DNA of 64,000 nt from Anodontia alba (lineage: Eukaryota > Mollusca > Bivalvia > Lucinida > Lucinidae), in contig OZ024823.1 in NCBI GenBank assembly GCA_964016985.1, positions 112,801,459 through 112,865,458 on the forward strand. Reading direction: 5' to 3'. Position numbers and translations under genes: made by a program. Of the stretch, positions 41,477 through 53,753 are shown one piece after another; position 1 is the first letter of the stretch; each line of letters begins with the position of its first letter. The notes under the pieces are model-generated. The model was not told the origin of the DNA, ran no database searches, and saw nothing but the letters and a program-made list of their open reading frames with translations.

Positions 41477-43242
41477 CTGCAGACATTTTTTGGGTATGGC
41501 TGATATACCGTTTTTTTTTTTTGTTTTTTTTTTTCTTTTCTTTTTTTGGTGGGGGTGGGGGAGGGGGGGGGGTAATGGAGGGGAGTAGTATGGCTGATAT
41601 ACCGTATATGTTTTGTGGGTAAACACCAGATAATGGGACCCAGCCTAGGTAGCAGATAAAAATTCAGAGTACCCTTCCTGTGGTTCTGGGTCTGTGCTGT
41701 TTGCCAATGCCCCTTTTTATGGGACGCAATGCTAGTAAATTTTATCTAATTAATGTATATGGGGCGAAGCCCGGACCTAATAATATGTATATTGGGTCCA
41801 AGGGCGAAGCAACTTGGGGCGGGGTGCGGGAAACGATCAGGAGCGAAAAGTCTTGGGGCGATACTTCTAGGGGAGGAAGTCGTTTGAGAAAGAAACGACT
41901 CGGATCCAATGGGTTGATACTGGGTTTCCATTTTGGACCATTAAAATTTTTGCGGTCAATTACTTGCTATGTCGATTTTTTTTCTTACCGGTGTGCGCAT
42001 ACATTATTCACTTCCTGTAAAAAATAAACAAGGAGTCACTGGATTAACCTGTGGTAAAACACTATTTTGTACATTATTTGTAAAAAAAAAAAAAAAATAT
42101 GACAATTTGCCTGTAGTAAAATGCTACCCCATGTTCGATAATGATCAGTGGTCGACTAATTAGTGGAAAATAAGAGTAGAGATATTTTGAAATTTTCACT
42201 TCATTGCTTCTGGACATCTGTGTAGCATTTCCCATCATGGCTAGTATATTGCCAATGCCTGGAAGTTCATTGAGTGGCAGTTATCTGCATATTCTCTATT
42301 TTATTATGAAGAGACTAACCTTCTGAAAATGAAAAATTGGTGCAGGATCAGGACAAAAAATTTCCCTTTTCTTTTTCATGACAACATAAAATAGTTTTAC
42401 ATGTCTGTTTGTTTCACAATGTTCTGTCTAGAGCAGACAGATTTGAAAGATCCAAAAGCTTTCAAATAAAAACACATGTATGTCGGTGGGTACTCAAACT
42501 GTTTGTTTTCTTTTATTCGGTCTTTCCTTCAGTCATATCGTGACAGTGTCTGGAAGTAGCAGGGAGCTCAGTGCTCACTTTTAGAGTGCTGCCTCTCTGA
42601 AATATCATGCCCCAGACACTTGACATGATATTCCATCCAGTCACATTCCAGTTCTGATTCCTAGCTCTACTTTCTTAATGCTGAGCAGCAAACGAAAGAG
42701 CAGCTAGTACCATTTTTTAATGTCTTAGCAGTGATTCATCTAGACCGAAATCAGTTCCAGACATTTTGTCCAAATGGCAGCTGGTTCTTCCCGACATTCT
42801 GATATTTTCTTGGGCAAATTCTAAAAGCTAGAAAATATCTATTCACCTCACTGACAGGTGCGTTTACTGTAGATTCAGCAGTAGGTGATAGGGCTGGTGT
42901 CGTTATTGCCATTTCCTTGCAGGGATTCCGTTGGTCACTGATGGATTTCAACATGAAAAGGGTCAACTTTTGTTGCTTTTTAGGAGGGCATTTTTTGTGG
43001 GATGTTATGTCCAACCATTTACAAATCACAAGTGTAATATTTCACCTCTCACAGTGTCATATGTAAACAAATTCGATGAAATCAAGGAAAGTAACTTAAA
43101 CAGGATTCGGCCTTATCTACATTTTGGCCAAACAAATTAGACTGGTTCAGAGTTTAGGGACGCAAAACTAACAGGCATTACCGAACATCACAAGAAGTCA
43201 ATAATGTTTGATAAGCAGTCCAGTATATCTTAGATTGACCAA
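41477..43242. other. No gene recognised; T/G tract then unclassified sequence
   Basis: 41510-41580 is a T-rich then G-rich tract. 41680-42027 is an open plus frame of 115 codons with GGGCGAAGC words, but no motif. A minus frame at 42751-43029 (KKCPPKKQQKLTLFMLKSIS) looks mildly coding and ends near a GAG-GTGAAT donor-like site. I cannot identify it. Confidence 0.4.
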
Positions 43243-43248
43243 TCATCA

Positions 43249-44567
43249 CAGGGCTTCCGTTAAGCGGACGTACGACGTATATTACGCCCTGAGATTGCCA
43301 CCGGACATCCAAATTGAACTTCAAAGAAGTACCGCGGACTTCCGAAATTTCTTTTGTCCGTCCGAAATCGATACCCTAGACATCCAAAACTTTTCAAAAA
43401 GCCCGCCCACTTTTAACGAGTTGTATGATGTTTGCCCCGCCTACTTACCGGAAATTCGCTACCTGTGTTGACTGAGCTTTAAGGACGTCCCACTTTCCGC
43501 TTGCGGGAGTTTTATTGACAGCCGTGTCAAGCGTCGCGGCACCCTTTTGATGGCTACGTGATCACTGTGTGTATTTGTCACGTGTGCTGAGTTGATTAAT
43601 CGATGTTTGTATAATTATACTTTCTACTGCGACACCCGAAAATATTCGGTGAAATTATATGATGTCATTATTATTTTTTAATATTTACGAAATCTTAAAT
43701 TATTATTTTGCTAAGAACGTTTGTCGTCTGAAAACACCTCAACACTTCCGGGAATTACCGAGTGAAATTCTATAAATTATGCACAGAACGCAAATTGAAA
43801 TCTATTAGAATTTAGAAGCTTATGTTTGTCATGACAACAAAAGCAATTTTTCAAATGAAAAGAAAACATATTTTACGTCAAAACTTTTGGAAAACCCGTT
43901 TCTTAATGCGTAGCCTTGTTCCGGTTGCGCTGTTTACCAGCGCAGAAAAGACGCAAAGTAAGTCTAAATATAGGCGATTTGCGATGGTTTTGCATGCTTT
44001 TCTCCGCGAACGAACGTTTTGCTGATGGTATTTCATCGAGAGCTGCCTTTTATTTGTTTGTTGTTGCTTGAGTCGGCGCGTTTTCCCGCAATTTTTGTGA
44101 AGTAAGCAACTCGTTCGCTCGTGTTGATCAGCTTCAATCCGAACAAATATTTCATTAAATCATTTCTGCAAAATAATTTCAGCATAGTTTATTTTTAAGA
44201 AAACGTTTTGGGTTTTTTCTCTCATGTATTTTCTTTTCTTTTTTCTTTCTCTGGGCTTTGAAACGAATGCGAAGTTGTACCAATGTTGATGCTTTCTCAA
44301 AGGTTGGACATACAAGTACAGGCTTTCCAAAAAGATGCGATCGAATTTTAATAAGCGATAAGGACATTTTTAAAACACATCTAAGAGAAGTGTATATCAT
44401 GATGATTCTGTGTGACACTGAAATAAGAACCTATATTCTACTAAAGAAAGGGCAAACCACCGCAGCACAGAAAAAAGTGGGACTTCCTAGATTTTCCTGT
44501 AGGACTTCCAAATTTGAGGGGTAGGAAGTCTGGGACTTCCTGAGTCTGGAAGTTAATGGAAACCCTG
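43249..44567. mobile_element. 1.3 kb CAGGG...CCCTG TIR element
   Basis: Left terminus CAGGGCTTCCGTTAAGCGG and right terminus TTAATGGAAACCCTG are inverted (13 of 15 match). TCATCA lies directly outside both ends (43243-43248 and 44568-44573), an exact 6 bp duplication. Subterminal GACTTCC-type words are frequent on both sides. No transposase is visible. CAGGG ends suggest hAT, but hAT makes 8 bp duplications, so the superfamily stays open. Confidence 0.82.
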
Positions 44568-44573
44568 TCATCA

Positions 44574-46062
44574 GTCATTTTACAAGATAGATCAGAATTG
44601 CAGATTAACTATAAACAACAGTAGAAATCCATATTACAAGCCAAAAATGGCAATCAGACAATGTGTCCAATTACAATACAGCTTAGGTAAAAGAACCAAA
44701 AAACTCTTAAACTCCGAATCTCGGTGTTTTGCAAACCTCCCAAAAACGCTCGGAATAATTCTGAGTAACGCATATACCCGATGGACAACACTCGCAAGTT
44801 CCGCGTAAAGTATGCGGTATACGAAGTTTTGCGAAGTCGTATTATCGTGTCGGGTGGCAATATTTCTCGTGAAGTTGCTTGGAGTAATTTGACGAAATAC
44901 CTATCCGATTTATTTATTTATTAATAAATAAATTTATTTATTTATATATTTATTTTTCCATCATATAGTACACTCAGCATAAAGGTTATAATATTATCCA
45001 CATTCATGTGGATGGGCAAGTTGATCTGAGTCTGCACTGTCCCAAAAGTGTTTTCCAAATTGCCACATTCCAATTTTCCAAAATAAGGTTCATTCCCTAT
45101 TAACCAATGCTGTCTTGTTCCCTGAATATATTTGGGTGTTCCCTTGGCCCACAGAAAACCCCGGTAGCCCCATTCACTGTTCAAGCATGTAACATGGGTC
45201 TCAACAAAGCTCGATATGAAAAAGTACCAGATTCTGTGGCTTAGTCTGGTCCGTCCACACAAGTGGGTCCGGCATGGTCATTTTTACTTAATGTGCCAAA
45301 GAAAGCAAAACAAACACACAAAAATCACAAAGAGAATCAAACATCTGCCCCAAATAGACGTAAAGTGCCATGCAAATAACAACTTTCTTAAAGATTTCGA
45401 AAGCACAGTATTTACATTGCATATGTATGGTCAGTGTACATTGTGTAGACCTTTTTAATGTTACTGTTTTCATCCGGGCTTCTGATTACAATATTATGCC
45501 ACGTGACCAGTTAATTGTGGCACAAATATTTCCGGTTCCGTTTATACCAATTGATTCAAGCCAAATTTTACCTGGATAATAAATTCATTTTGGTTAATGT
45601 GAAAATTTATCCTGTGTTTAAAAATGCAGCTTTAAGAAGCAGTTTGCCCAGAGAGCCCATTTTTAAGACGCTTTCCTGCCGATGCGCTAGGTTTATACAA
45701 TGCGTCTCTTTTACTCATTAAATAAATTACCGTCTTGGTTTTGCATATCGCATATTGAAGCCACAAAAACAGAACACTTTACATGGAAACGAAAGTTCTG
45801 AAGATTGCTGTATAAGCCAATAAATATAATGTTATTAATGTATTATACTGTAAGAGAATAACATAACATAGTATTCATTTGTACTCTGATAAATGCGGGG
45901 TAAGGTACTCACACTACAGGTTTTACTGTTTTAAGGGAGCTAACTGTAACTGACTTAAAAGGGAGTTAACTGCAATTGCTTTACGAGTCTGATCTGTGCG
46001 AAATGGAATGGGGAAGAGCATTTTTTATGAATCACGCCAATACAGAGGGGGCATGCTTATAC
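44574..46062. other. No gene recognised; one solo family G terminus
   Basis: AAAGTGCCATGCAAATAACA through GATTTCGAAAGCACAGTA (45362-45411) is a lone right TIR of family G. (TTTA)n near 44915-44955. A 106-codon minus frame (44942-45262) has no recognisable family. Confidence 0.5.
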
Positions 46063-46250
46063 AATAAGTGGTTAACCAGTACACTGAACACCCTTCCGCC
46101 AGAAACTTGTAACTGCCAGTCTTGAAGCAGTGGAAGGAGCGAATGACCGTAGCAAATACATGTGTTTCATGATAAATCGCTCAATCTGTGAGGATCGAAT
46201 GCTAGATCCTGACCATCGGAGATTAATGTGTCCGCCTACGAGGCATTATT
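46063..46250 (-). repeat. Diverged SINE, minus
   Basis: AAGTGGTTAACCAGTACACT, TTCCGCCAGAAACTTGTAAC, CAGTCTTGAAGCAGTGG and GAATGACCGTAGCAAATAC follow the order of the SINE at 26075-26383. The tRNA-like head is recognisable only as GAGGATCGAATGCTAGATCC. Confidence 0.78.
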
Positions 46251-46539
46251 CATGTTTTTGTTTTTTTTCGGGACGATGCTCGTTGATCTTCAAATAAAAG
46301 CCTCTAAGATAGCAGAAGCGCCCCTTTAAGTACCCGGGTACAAGGTAAGAAATAAACTCAGACCCATCAATATTGATGGGTCCGAGGAAATAAACAAACA
46401 GAAATATGTTATTTTTTATTTCTTGTTTTATCCATTCATTTTTTTTTCTTTTTTTTTTTTTTTTTTTTTTTTTCTCTTTTTAATCTCTAGGTGGAAATAT
46501 TTCTGTATTTATTCAGCGGCAAATCAGCCGAATGATGTG

Positions 46540-46672
46540 TAAGCAAAATAAAGGTTCCAATTTCCTCCCCATGCAAACTCGGAAAATTCGGAGCTGTCAA
46601 TCATTCTGACATCACTAATCTTTCATTGCGAGCTCGCCAGGATAAACTTTTGCCCACCGCAGAGTTCTACAG
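46540..46672 (+). promoter_or_regulatory. Possible promoter and non-coding first exon
   Basis: The stretch is CpG-richer than its surroundings and ends GAGTTCTACAG followed by the strong donor GTAAGT at 46673. It could be the 5' UTR exon of the gene whose first coding exon is at 57888, spliced to the acceptor at 57784. The start of transcription is not visible. The ~11 kb intron is filled with repeats, which is usual in bivalves. Low certainty. Confidence 0.35.
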
Positions 46673-47215
46673 GTAAGTGGGTGGTATTGCGGAGGGAACT
46701 CGGCGGAAACGCGGTGGACGAAAAATCCGTCGCAGAGGAAATTGGAGTGGGGTATCAGGAGGATCTCCGGTGGGCTAAAAAATCAACCCCACCAGTTCGG
46801 GGGGGGGGGGTGGGGATTTTGAAAAAACACCTGAGCTGTACTGTAGTTAAAATACAATGTATGTGTTAATATTTGTGGTTATGACATTTAAATGATCAGT
46901 AGTTGAGAATCTCTTCTAAAAAGAAACTTTTGATGAATGAAAGCTGCTTTATTTTTTCTGGAAAGACACTCACCATTTCACTATCCGATAAATGTCAACA
47001 ACAGCTTCCTGTCGGCCACGACCAGAACAAGGCTAGAACATACCCTCCATTAAAAACCGAGAGATTCCAAATGATTTTATTGTGTGACATAGTGTTAAAG
47101 GTGGCCTATAGAACTGTTTGAGTAGCCTAATTTGTAGTCAAAATATGACTTTATTTGAGTGAATTTGGATATTTTATTTTCTGGCTGCCCTAGATGGAAC
47201 ATTGCAAAACAAAAC
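46673..47215. other. CpG-rich then AT-rich spacer
   Basis: 46680-46790 has many CG dinucleotides (GCGGAAACGCGGTGGACG), then a G11 tract. No conserved ORF. Confidence 0.4.
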
Positions 47216-47225
47216 GACATATAGT

Positions 47226-48370
47226 ATTATAGTGGAAAAAAAATTAAAAGAATCTTTTTCTCTGAAACTATGAGGCCCACAGCTTAAATATCTAATATGT
47301 AGCAATGTTTAGTGATCCCCTTCATAAATCCTGCCAATGAAGCCCCTGGGGTCTAAATTGGCCATGTCCCTGGGGTCATTAGCTCCCATAGACTTTTAAT
47401 GGGAAAACCTTAAAAAAATCTTCTCTGAAACCATGAGGCCCACAGCTTATATATTTAGTGTGTAGCAATTTGTAGTGGTCCCCTACTTAAATCCTGCCAA
47501 TCAAGCCCCTGGGGTCCAAACTGGCCACACCTCAGGGGTCATATGTTTATATAGAACTGTGTAGCTAAAGAACCTTCAAAAATCTTATTCTCTGAAACCA
47601 TGAGGCCCAGAGCTAGCAGATTTAGTATGTAGCAATGTTTTGTGGTCTTCTACATTAATTCTTCCAACCATGCCCCTGGGGTCCAAATTGGCCACTTTTC
47701 ATGGGGTCATTAGCTCCCATGGACTTATAGTGGAAAAAAAATTAAAAGAATCTTTTTCTCTGAAACTATGAGGCCCACAGCTTAAATATTTAATATGTAG
47801 CAATGTTTAGTGATCCCCTTCATAAATCCTGCCAATGAAGCCCCTGGGGTCTAAATTGGCCATGTCTCGGGGGTCATTAGCTCCCATAGACTTATAATGG
47901 GAAAACCTTAAAAAAATCTTCTCTGAAACCATGAGGCCCACAGCTCATATATTTAGTATGTAGCAATGTTTAGTGGTCCCCTACATAAATCCTGCCAACC
48001 ATGCCCCCTGGGGTCCAAATTGGCCATGCTCTGGGGGTCATTTACTCTCACAGACTTAAAATGGGGAAAAAACTTAAAAGATCTTCTTCTCTGAAACCAT
48101 CAGGTTCACAGCTTATGTATTTAGTATGTAGCAATATTTAGTGGTCCCCTACATAAATCCTGCCAATCAAGCCCCTGGGGTTTAAACTGGTTTTACTTAT
48201 GGCCCTTCGAAAATTTCAATATTTTAACCTTGTAAGCAAGATATCTCAAAAGCTGTTTAAGCCATTGGCTTGAAACTTGACAGGGTAATAGGGAATGATG
48301 AGTAAAAATGACCTGATTAATTTACAACAGTTAACTCAGGTGAGCGTTGTGGCCCATGGGCCTCTTGTTT
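47226..48370 (+). repeat. ~166 bp tandem array with 498 bp higher-order period
   Basis: Six units begin TCTCTGAAACCATGAGGCCC near 47259, 47421, 47588, 47756, 47920 and 48090. Unit 4 matches unit 1 far better than it matches units 2-3, and 5 matches 2, so blocks of three have been duplicated (shift 498). The tail 48190-48365 is the reverse complement of 5245-5420. Confidence 0.9.
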
Positions 48371-48392
48371 TTCTCCCCAATCCGCCAGTTTG

Positions 48393-48606
48393 TTAACCCT
48401 TGTCCTGCTGAATAAATTAAGATGCCATGCCCACTTCTAATTTTCAGCCAGTCAGATTACTTGAACCAGATTGGTACTATGAATTCACATACCTAATAGC
48501 AAACAGTTCAGATCCAGATCAGTTGGCTTCATCAGAAGCCAACTGATCTGGATCTATACTGTTTGCAAAGGCAGTGTATATCCGGGTTCAGCAGGACAAG
48601 GGTTAA
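48393..48606 (-). mobile_element. Family A piggyBac-like MITE, copy 7 (reverse)
   Basis: TTAA at both ends, TTAACCCTTGTCCTGCTGAA left and TTCAGCAGGACAAGGGTTAA right: a perfect 20 bp TIR pair. Hairpin arms AGATCCAGATCAGTTGGCTT and inverse around CATCAG. Confidence 0.95.
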
Positions 48607-50133
48607 GCTCATCCTGACAAAATGGAACTAAAATTGATTAAATTTTAATTGTCAATGATGTTTTGACCACTTTTTTAATTGGATTAAGTAAATATACATT
48701 GTAAGAGAAGGAATATAATTTTAGAGCCTTGAATTGGGAATTTCTTTTCTCTGAAATTAGGGAAAAAAAAGTTTACTATATTTGATTAGGAATGGGGCCA
48801 AAATTTGACCCTGAGACATCCCCCAAAAATCTCTGCTCCCCCAGCAGGTTTGTAGACTCATCTGTAGGTGGTAAAATGGGTTTCAAACTTTAGGACAAGT
48901 ATGTGGGGTTCTAACTTGGATTTTAAAAATAGGAGTCCAGGATCCATTTCTACCAAAAATAAAAGTCCCACAATGTAATTTTGATAAATTCCTTGGAAAA
49001 ATTAGACTCTCAACCACTAAAGAGTCCAGGATTCCATTTTCGGAGTTATGGTAAAGATAAAATGTCCCAATAGTTAGGTTGAATATTTGCTATAAATATA
49101 TATGCTGTGGCTGTTTTCCTTTGATAAGAGTTGGGGCCTCTGGTTTTTTGTTGCTGCAGTAAATGTTCTAAAATTTTATACACCAAACTTTGACAAAACA
49201 GATCTTTATAGCATATGCAAACAGTGCAGACCCAGATCAGACTGCTCTAAAGCAGTCTGATCAGTCTACATGTTTTACCATTCCACAAAGTATTTTAAGA
49301 AACCTTGTACATTTTGTACCAAAAGCAAAATTTAGACCCAAAAAAGTATGGAATAAAAGTGTTTGAAATTTCAGGACAAGAATCATAAATATTCACTTGT
49401 ATTGATTTGACTGAAACTGGTGAAAATTGAGACTGTCAAAAGGAAATAAATAGTCAGTTGTGGGAGGGGTAGGTGTGGTGTGTTGCTGGACAGGGTCAGA
49501 TGATTGGGCTGTCTTTTTCATTTTTGATGGACTTTAAAGCTTTATTGGCAGACAAAAGCTTATGTGCAGTCTAGACCGTGATGTACTTCGGCAGGCCTTA
49601 ACAAACTTTATATGTAGCAGCAGCATTTGGATAGTAAATGATTATTTTCTTATTTATCCATGTAAATGTCAGAATGCATTAGAATTGCATTGTAGAAACA
49701 ATTTTAATATTTGAACCAAACATAAACTCAGTGCTTTTTATTGAACCCATTTTAGTTGGGAAACCCCAAAAAGGTGATTTGCAATCAGTGCAGACCCAGA
49801 TCAGATGCAGAAGAATGCAGCATCTGATCAGGGTCTATACTGTTAGCAATAGATACAGAACTTTCTATGTAACATAGTAATAATAAAAACTAATCAGACA
49901 CCCTGCTTTTGGAAATAGACTGCCTCAAAGAATTATAGTGGAAGACTCCACTCAATATAAATGGGTTAGTAATTAGTTGCTTTAATACCAATATTTGTCT
50001 GCAATTTTTTTATTTTGAGAATCCAGGTGAGTATTCATCTTTATTGACCGATAAGAAAAGCCCAGAATTTACCATATTTACCATAAATATAACAACAGAT
50101 ATACCATTATTATTCTATGGGCAAATTCAGCAA
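48607..50133. other. Spacer with CCCAGATCAG hairpins
   Basis: A GTAAATGTTCTAAAATTTTA MITE (49150-49395) contains CCCAGATCAGACTGC and inverse. 49776-49851 is a second hairpin: GTGCAGACCCAGATCAGATG and CATCTGATCAGGGTCTATAC. No coding signal. Confidence 0.6.
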
Positions 50134-50690
50134 CTGTCCTTTCCACACTCGGAAAGACATTTTTTGCTTGGTGTTTAATTTTAAATGAACAAAAAAAAAT
50201 TTCTGATGGACCATATCTTATCAGAAACCATTTGTCTTTTCTGTTTCCATGTTTTGTTCTCAATGTTTACGGTTTACCCTAAAATTAAATTTACGACCAA
50301 AACAATGGTCTGACCTATGCAATTTCTATAGTTAAGTGATTTTTTTGAATTTGTCTGAGAAAATATTACTCTTCTTTGTTGAATTTGAATTATTGATGAT
50401 TCACAACAATATTGCGAAAACTTCAGAAAAAATGAAGAGGAATTTGTTGAAAATCTGCCTCTAAATTACCTACCCTACAAATTTCTGCATAATTTGCATT
50501 TATTTTTACTATGGAAAAAAAGTGAAAATATGTGATTTTTTAAAAATCAACAACTAGAATAAAACCTTTCATGCATAGGTAGTTACGACAAATGGGTGTG
50601 CATTTAAGGTTGACAAAAGTTTTCAAATTTACTTCTTCTGTGTAAAGCGCCAAGCAAAAAACGACTTCCTGAAAGATGTCGAAAGCACAG
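50134..50690. mobile_element. Family G MITE, copy 3
   Basis: CTGTCCTTTCCACACTCGGA left and GAAAGATGTCGAAAGCACAG right. TA remains only on the right; the left flank is AA. The interior frame seen in the other two copies is disrupted here. Confidence 0.88.
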
Positions 50691-51190
50691 TAAACATTGC
50701 TAGATGGGTGGCAAACAGGATAGACCCTGATCAGGAGTCACATTCTAAGGCATCTGATCTTGGCCTACACAGTGTGTGCTAACGTCTGTCTTTCGGAACT
50801 TATGGTAAATATGGTAATCAGTTAAGAATCTCTTGAGAGTCTGATAGGACATTATTTGTAGTAGGATTGAAAAAGCCTCTTTCATTTTAGTTTTAATTCG
50901 CACTGAAATGCTTCTCTGTTTCCATATATTGTCTGCATTTATAGGAATATTAATACATTTTGTGTCTAATATAGATCTCCATAATTATTAAAGCTTTATA
51001 CCATTCCAGAGATGTAGTTTGTGTCTGACAGGATTAAATCTCTCTGTATTGTTTGGCTGTTTCCTGAAAATATGTTGAAAGTCAATTTATCTAAGCACTT
51101 TCGGGAATTTAGTTCATATTTGGCATGTTAGTAGATATAAGTATAAAGTTTCATACAGTACCAACCTCACTGCTATCTGTGATCTAGAGT
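50691..51190. other. No gene recognised
   Basis: Begins with a degenerate GATAGACCCTGATCAG...CATCTGATCTTGGCCTACAC hairpin (50711-50780). The rest is AT-rich spacer. Confidence 0.45.
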
Positions 51191-51404
51191 TTAACCCTGG
51201 TCCTGCTGAATCCGGATATGTCCTGCCTTTGCAAACAGTGTAGATCCAGATCAGTTGGCTTCTGAGGAAGCCAAATGATCTGGATCTGCACTGTTTGCCA
51301 TTAAGTATGTAAATTTATATCAACAATCTGGATCAAGAATTCTGATTGGCTGAAAATTATTATTGGGCGTGGCATCTTAATTTATTCAGCAGGACAAGGG
51401 TTAA
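51191..51404 (+). mobile_element. Family A piggyBac-like MITE, copy 8
   Basis: TTAA both ends, left TTAACCCTGGTCCTGCTGAA, right TTCAGCAGGACAAGGGTTAA (one mismatch in 20). Hairpin arms differ at one base (CAACTGATC changed to CAAATGATC). Confidence 0.94.
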
Positions 51405-51439
51405 GGTAACAGACATATATTTTCTTATTTTCTTTGCTC

Positions 51440-52330
51440 ACTGAGCCAAAGGCTCAGGATTAGCTATTGTGATTTCTTGCTATCCATCGTCTGTCCATCC
51501 GTCTGTCCGTACGACTTCTATTCTGAAACCCCTTGGCCAATTTTCATCAAATTTCATGTGGAGCCTTCTATTAAAGAGGGATAGAAAATTTGAACACAAG
51601 GTCACAGTCAGTTAATTAAGATGGCTGCCATGCCCATATATGGTAAAAACACTGAAAAATCTCCAAAAGCAAGAATGCTTATGAGGTTGAATCTTGGTAC
51701 ATAGCATGGGGAACTTAGGTCTGCCAAGTTTGTTCAAATGATGATCGTAGGTTGACCTTGTAATGGCAAGGTCAAGTCTGCATCCCCATACATTTGTAAG
51801 GGGAAAATGTTGAAAAATCATTTTCTGATAAATGTATTCAAGACAATGGCTAAAACTTACAATGTATGTTTAGTAAAACTTTTTAATACAGTCAAAATGT
51901 TGTCCCATGGGGGTTATCTGCCCTTGCCCTTTAGCTATATACATATTAAAAATTGTGTAATCTTTAAATGTCTTCTTCTCTGAAACCACTTGATTAATTT
52001 TCACCAGATATCACATGGGGCGTTCTGTCTAAGGGATACTACAATTTGTTCAAATAGTTCTGCATCATTGAACAAAATGGCAGCCATGCCCATATATGGT
52101 AAAAAAAAAAAACACTTCAAAATCTTCTACAGAACCAAGAAAGCTTTGATAGGGACTCAAGGTCTATCAAATTTGTTCGAGCAACAGTCCTAGGATGACT
52201 TTTGACCTATTTAAGGTGAGGCCAAATTTGTGTACCCATACATTCATATTGGGAAAATGTTGAAAAATCATTTTCTCAAAATGAATGAAAGACCAGTGGC
52301 TGAAACTTACAATGTAAATGAATAAAGCAG
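51440..52330. repeat. Degenerate CCATATATGGTAAAAAC tandem repeat
   Basis: Two ~435 bp units with GGCTGCCATGCCCATATATG (51623, 52079), AACTTAGGTCTGCCAAGTTTG-like and CATACATTTGTAAGGGGAAA words. It is a reverse-related member of the 5225-6690 array family (ATATATGGGCATGGCGGCC). Confidence 0.72.
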
Positions 52331-52349
52331 TTAAACTTTCTTGTAACAA

Positions 52350-53071
52350 TCAAATCAAATTTGTATCTTAAATAATCATTTGGGTTACACATGTGTAATT
52401 CAAATGATTATATAAGATATAAATTTAATTAAGAAATAAATTATTCCGAACCATGCTCAAATGCCTAAGATGAAGCACACTTGAGTTTGGGTTGTACCCA
52501 TTTGAGCATAAGCTAACACCCCTCATTGAGCGAGTTTTGCATAAATGAATTTTTTTTTATTGATTTTCATTATTATTTTTATTACCTGACTACCCCTTTG
52601 GTAGTTGACAATACCTCTTAAGTGCGACGAAATTCTGTGCTCAAATATCTTAGATAAAGCACGGGTAGAAATGTAAAGACAAATAAGGAACAACACATGC
52701 AGGGGTGTTAGAATAATTCAGTAATTATAAAATTTATATCTTAAATAAATATCTGGGTTACAATGTCTCATTAATTAAGTGATTTCAGGAGAGCTTTCCT
52801 TTCCAGGGACAGATCTTGTTTTTGATTGACAGCAATTCAAATTACTCTGTCTCAGTCATTGTTGTAATGTGTAAGGCTTATTATTACAGTAAGATGAGCC
52901 CACTGGAAGAAATCAGATATTTCTGCATGTTTGACTCAGAGATTCCAATATTCCTTGCATTCCAAAGCTCTCATTATCAGTTTTCCTGCTGGCTGAACTA
53001 ATAGTTTGACCATACCATAGTACCAGCTAAAGCAGTTGTTTATTTTTTTCCACCAAAAATGTAATGACTTT
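52350..53071. other. AT-rich spacer with a foldback
   Basis: TATCTTAAATAATCATTTGG and AAATGATTATATAAGATA pair at ~52360-52420 around GTTACACATGTGTAAT. The rest shows no feature I recognise. Confidence 0.5.
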
Positions 53072-53214
53072 GTTCTTATTTCTCCAGGTAAACATATGTT
53101 ATGGGTACTCATTAGAAGCACCTCCCTGAGGTGCTTCTAATGAGTACCCACAACATATGTTTTTGTGGAAAAATAAGATTAGTTTTTACCTGGAAACTCT
53201 CTTATCTGGAGCTA
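53072..53214. mobile_element. Family B foldback
   Basis: CATATGTTATGGGTACTCAT folds on ATGAGTACCCACAACATATG around GAAGCACCTCCCTGAGGTGC. Right end reads CTCTTATCTGGAGCTATGG. The left outer arm is shorter than usual. Confidence 0.85.
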
Positions 53215-53465
53215 TGGCATATAGAACAAGTGGCAAGGCTCCAGTTAGGCACAGCATTCAGATGAATAATTTGAAGTAAAAATATTTCCTATGAAAACCA
53301 TTTATCGTAGTCCTTGATTTCATTAAAATCAACTCTAAGAGAACTTATTTTTTTCGTAGAAAAGAAAGAAAAATAATCATTTTTTTCCTACTCCTATTAA
53401 GACTTTTCTGGATTCCTAGACAGCCTCTTCTTAGAAACTCTTCACATAATGCTTAGCACTCTCCT

Positions 53466-53635
53466 TAGCACTCTGGGTAAAAATTTCAGCAGACGACATT
53501 TGAAATATTTTTTCAATATTTTTTTTTTTGGAAAATAAGATTTGACAAATCATGCAAATTGTCTCTATGAAACGTCAACTCCTGTCTACTGGGAAAAATC
53601 ACCAATTTGTCATCTGCTGAATTAGCCCAGAGAGT
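53466..53635. mobile_element. Family C element, loop deleted on one side
   Basis: TCTGGGTAAAAATTTCAGCA starts it and CATCTGCTGAATTAGCCCAG ends it. The left core GATTTGACAAATCATGCAAA remains. The right core is shortened to ATGAAACGTCAACTCC. Confidence 0.78.
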
Positions 53636-53753
53636 GATAAATGTTAAGGGCTTGTTTCCCTTGGTTTGTAATATTTCTGTCTTTTCTGAAACAGATGGTT
53701 GGTGTTGTTAGAATCTGTAAGGTAGGTGGCATTGATTTTATCATGTGATTCTG

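Noticed and set aside
41181..41626. ORFs of 79-137 codons containing X
   Set aside because: They run across 200 N and have no meaning.
41680..42027. 115-codon plus ORF
   Set aside because: No motif, repeated GGGCGAAGC words and no splice context; likely chance or repeat.
42751..43029. 92-codon minus ORF with Lys/Pro-rich start, near a GTGAAT donor-like site
   Set aside because: Mildly coding-like but no acceptor, no family and no partner exon found.
43208..43471. 87-codon ORF with RLPPDIQIELQRS
   Set aside because: It starts outside and crosses the left end of the CAGGG element; no conserved domain.
44942..45262. 106-codon minus ORF
   Set aside because: Reads smoothly but shows no family I recognise and contains short repeat words; not enough to call a gene.
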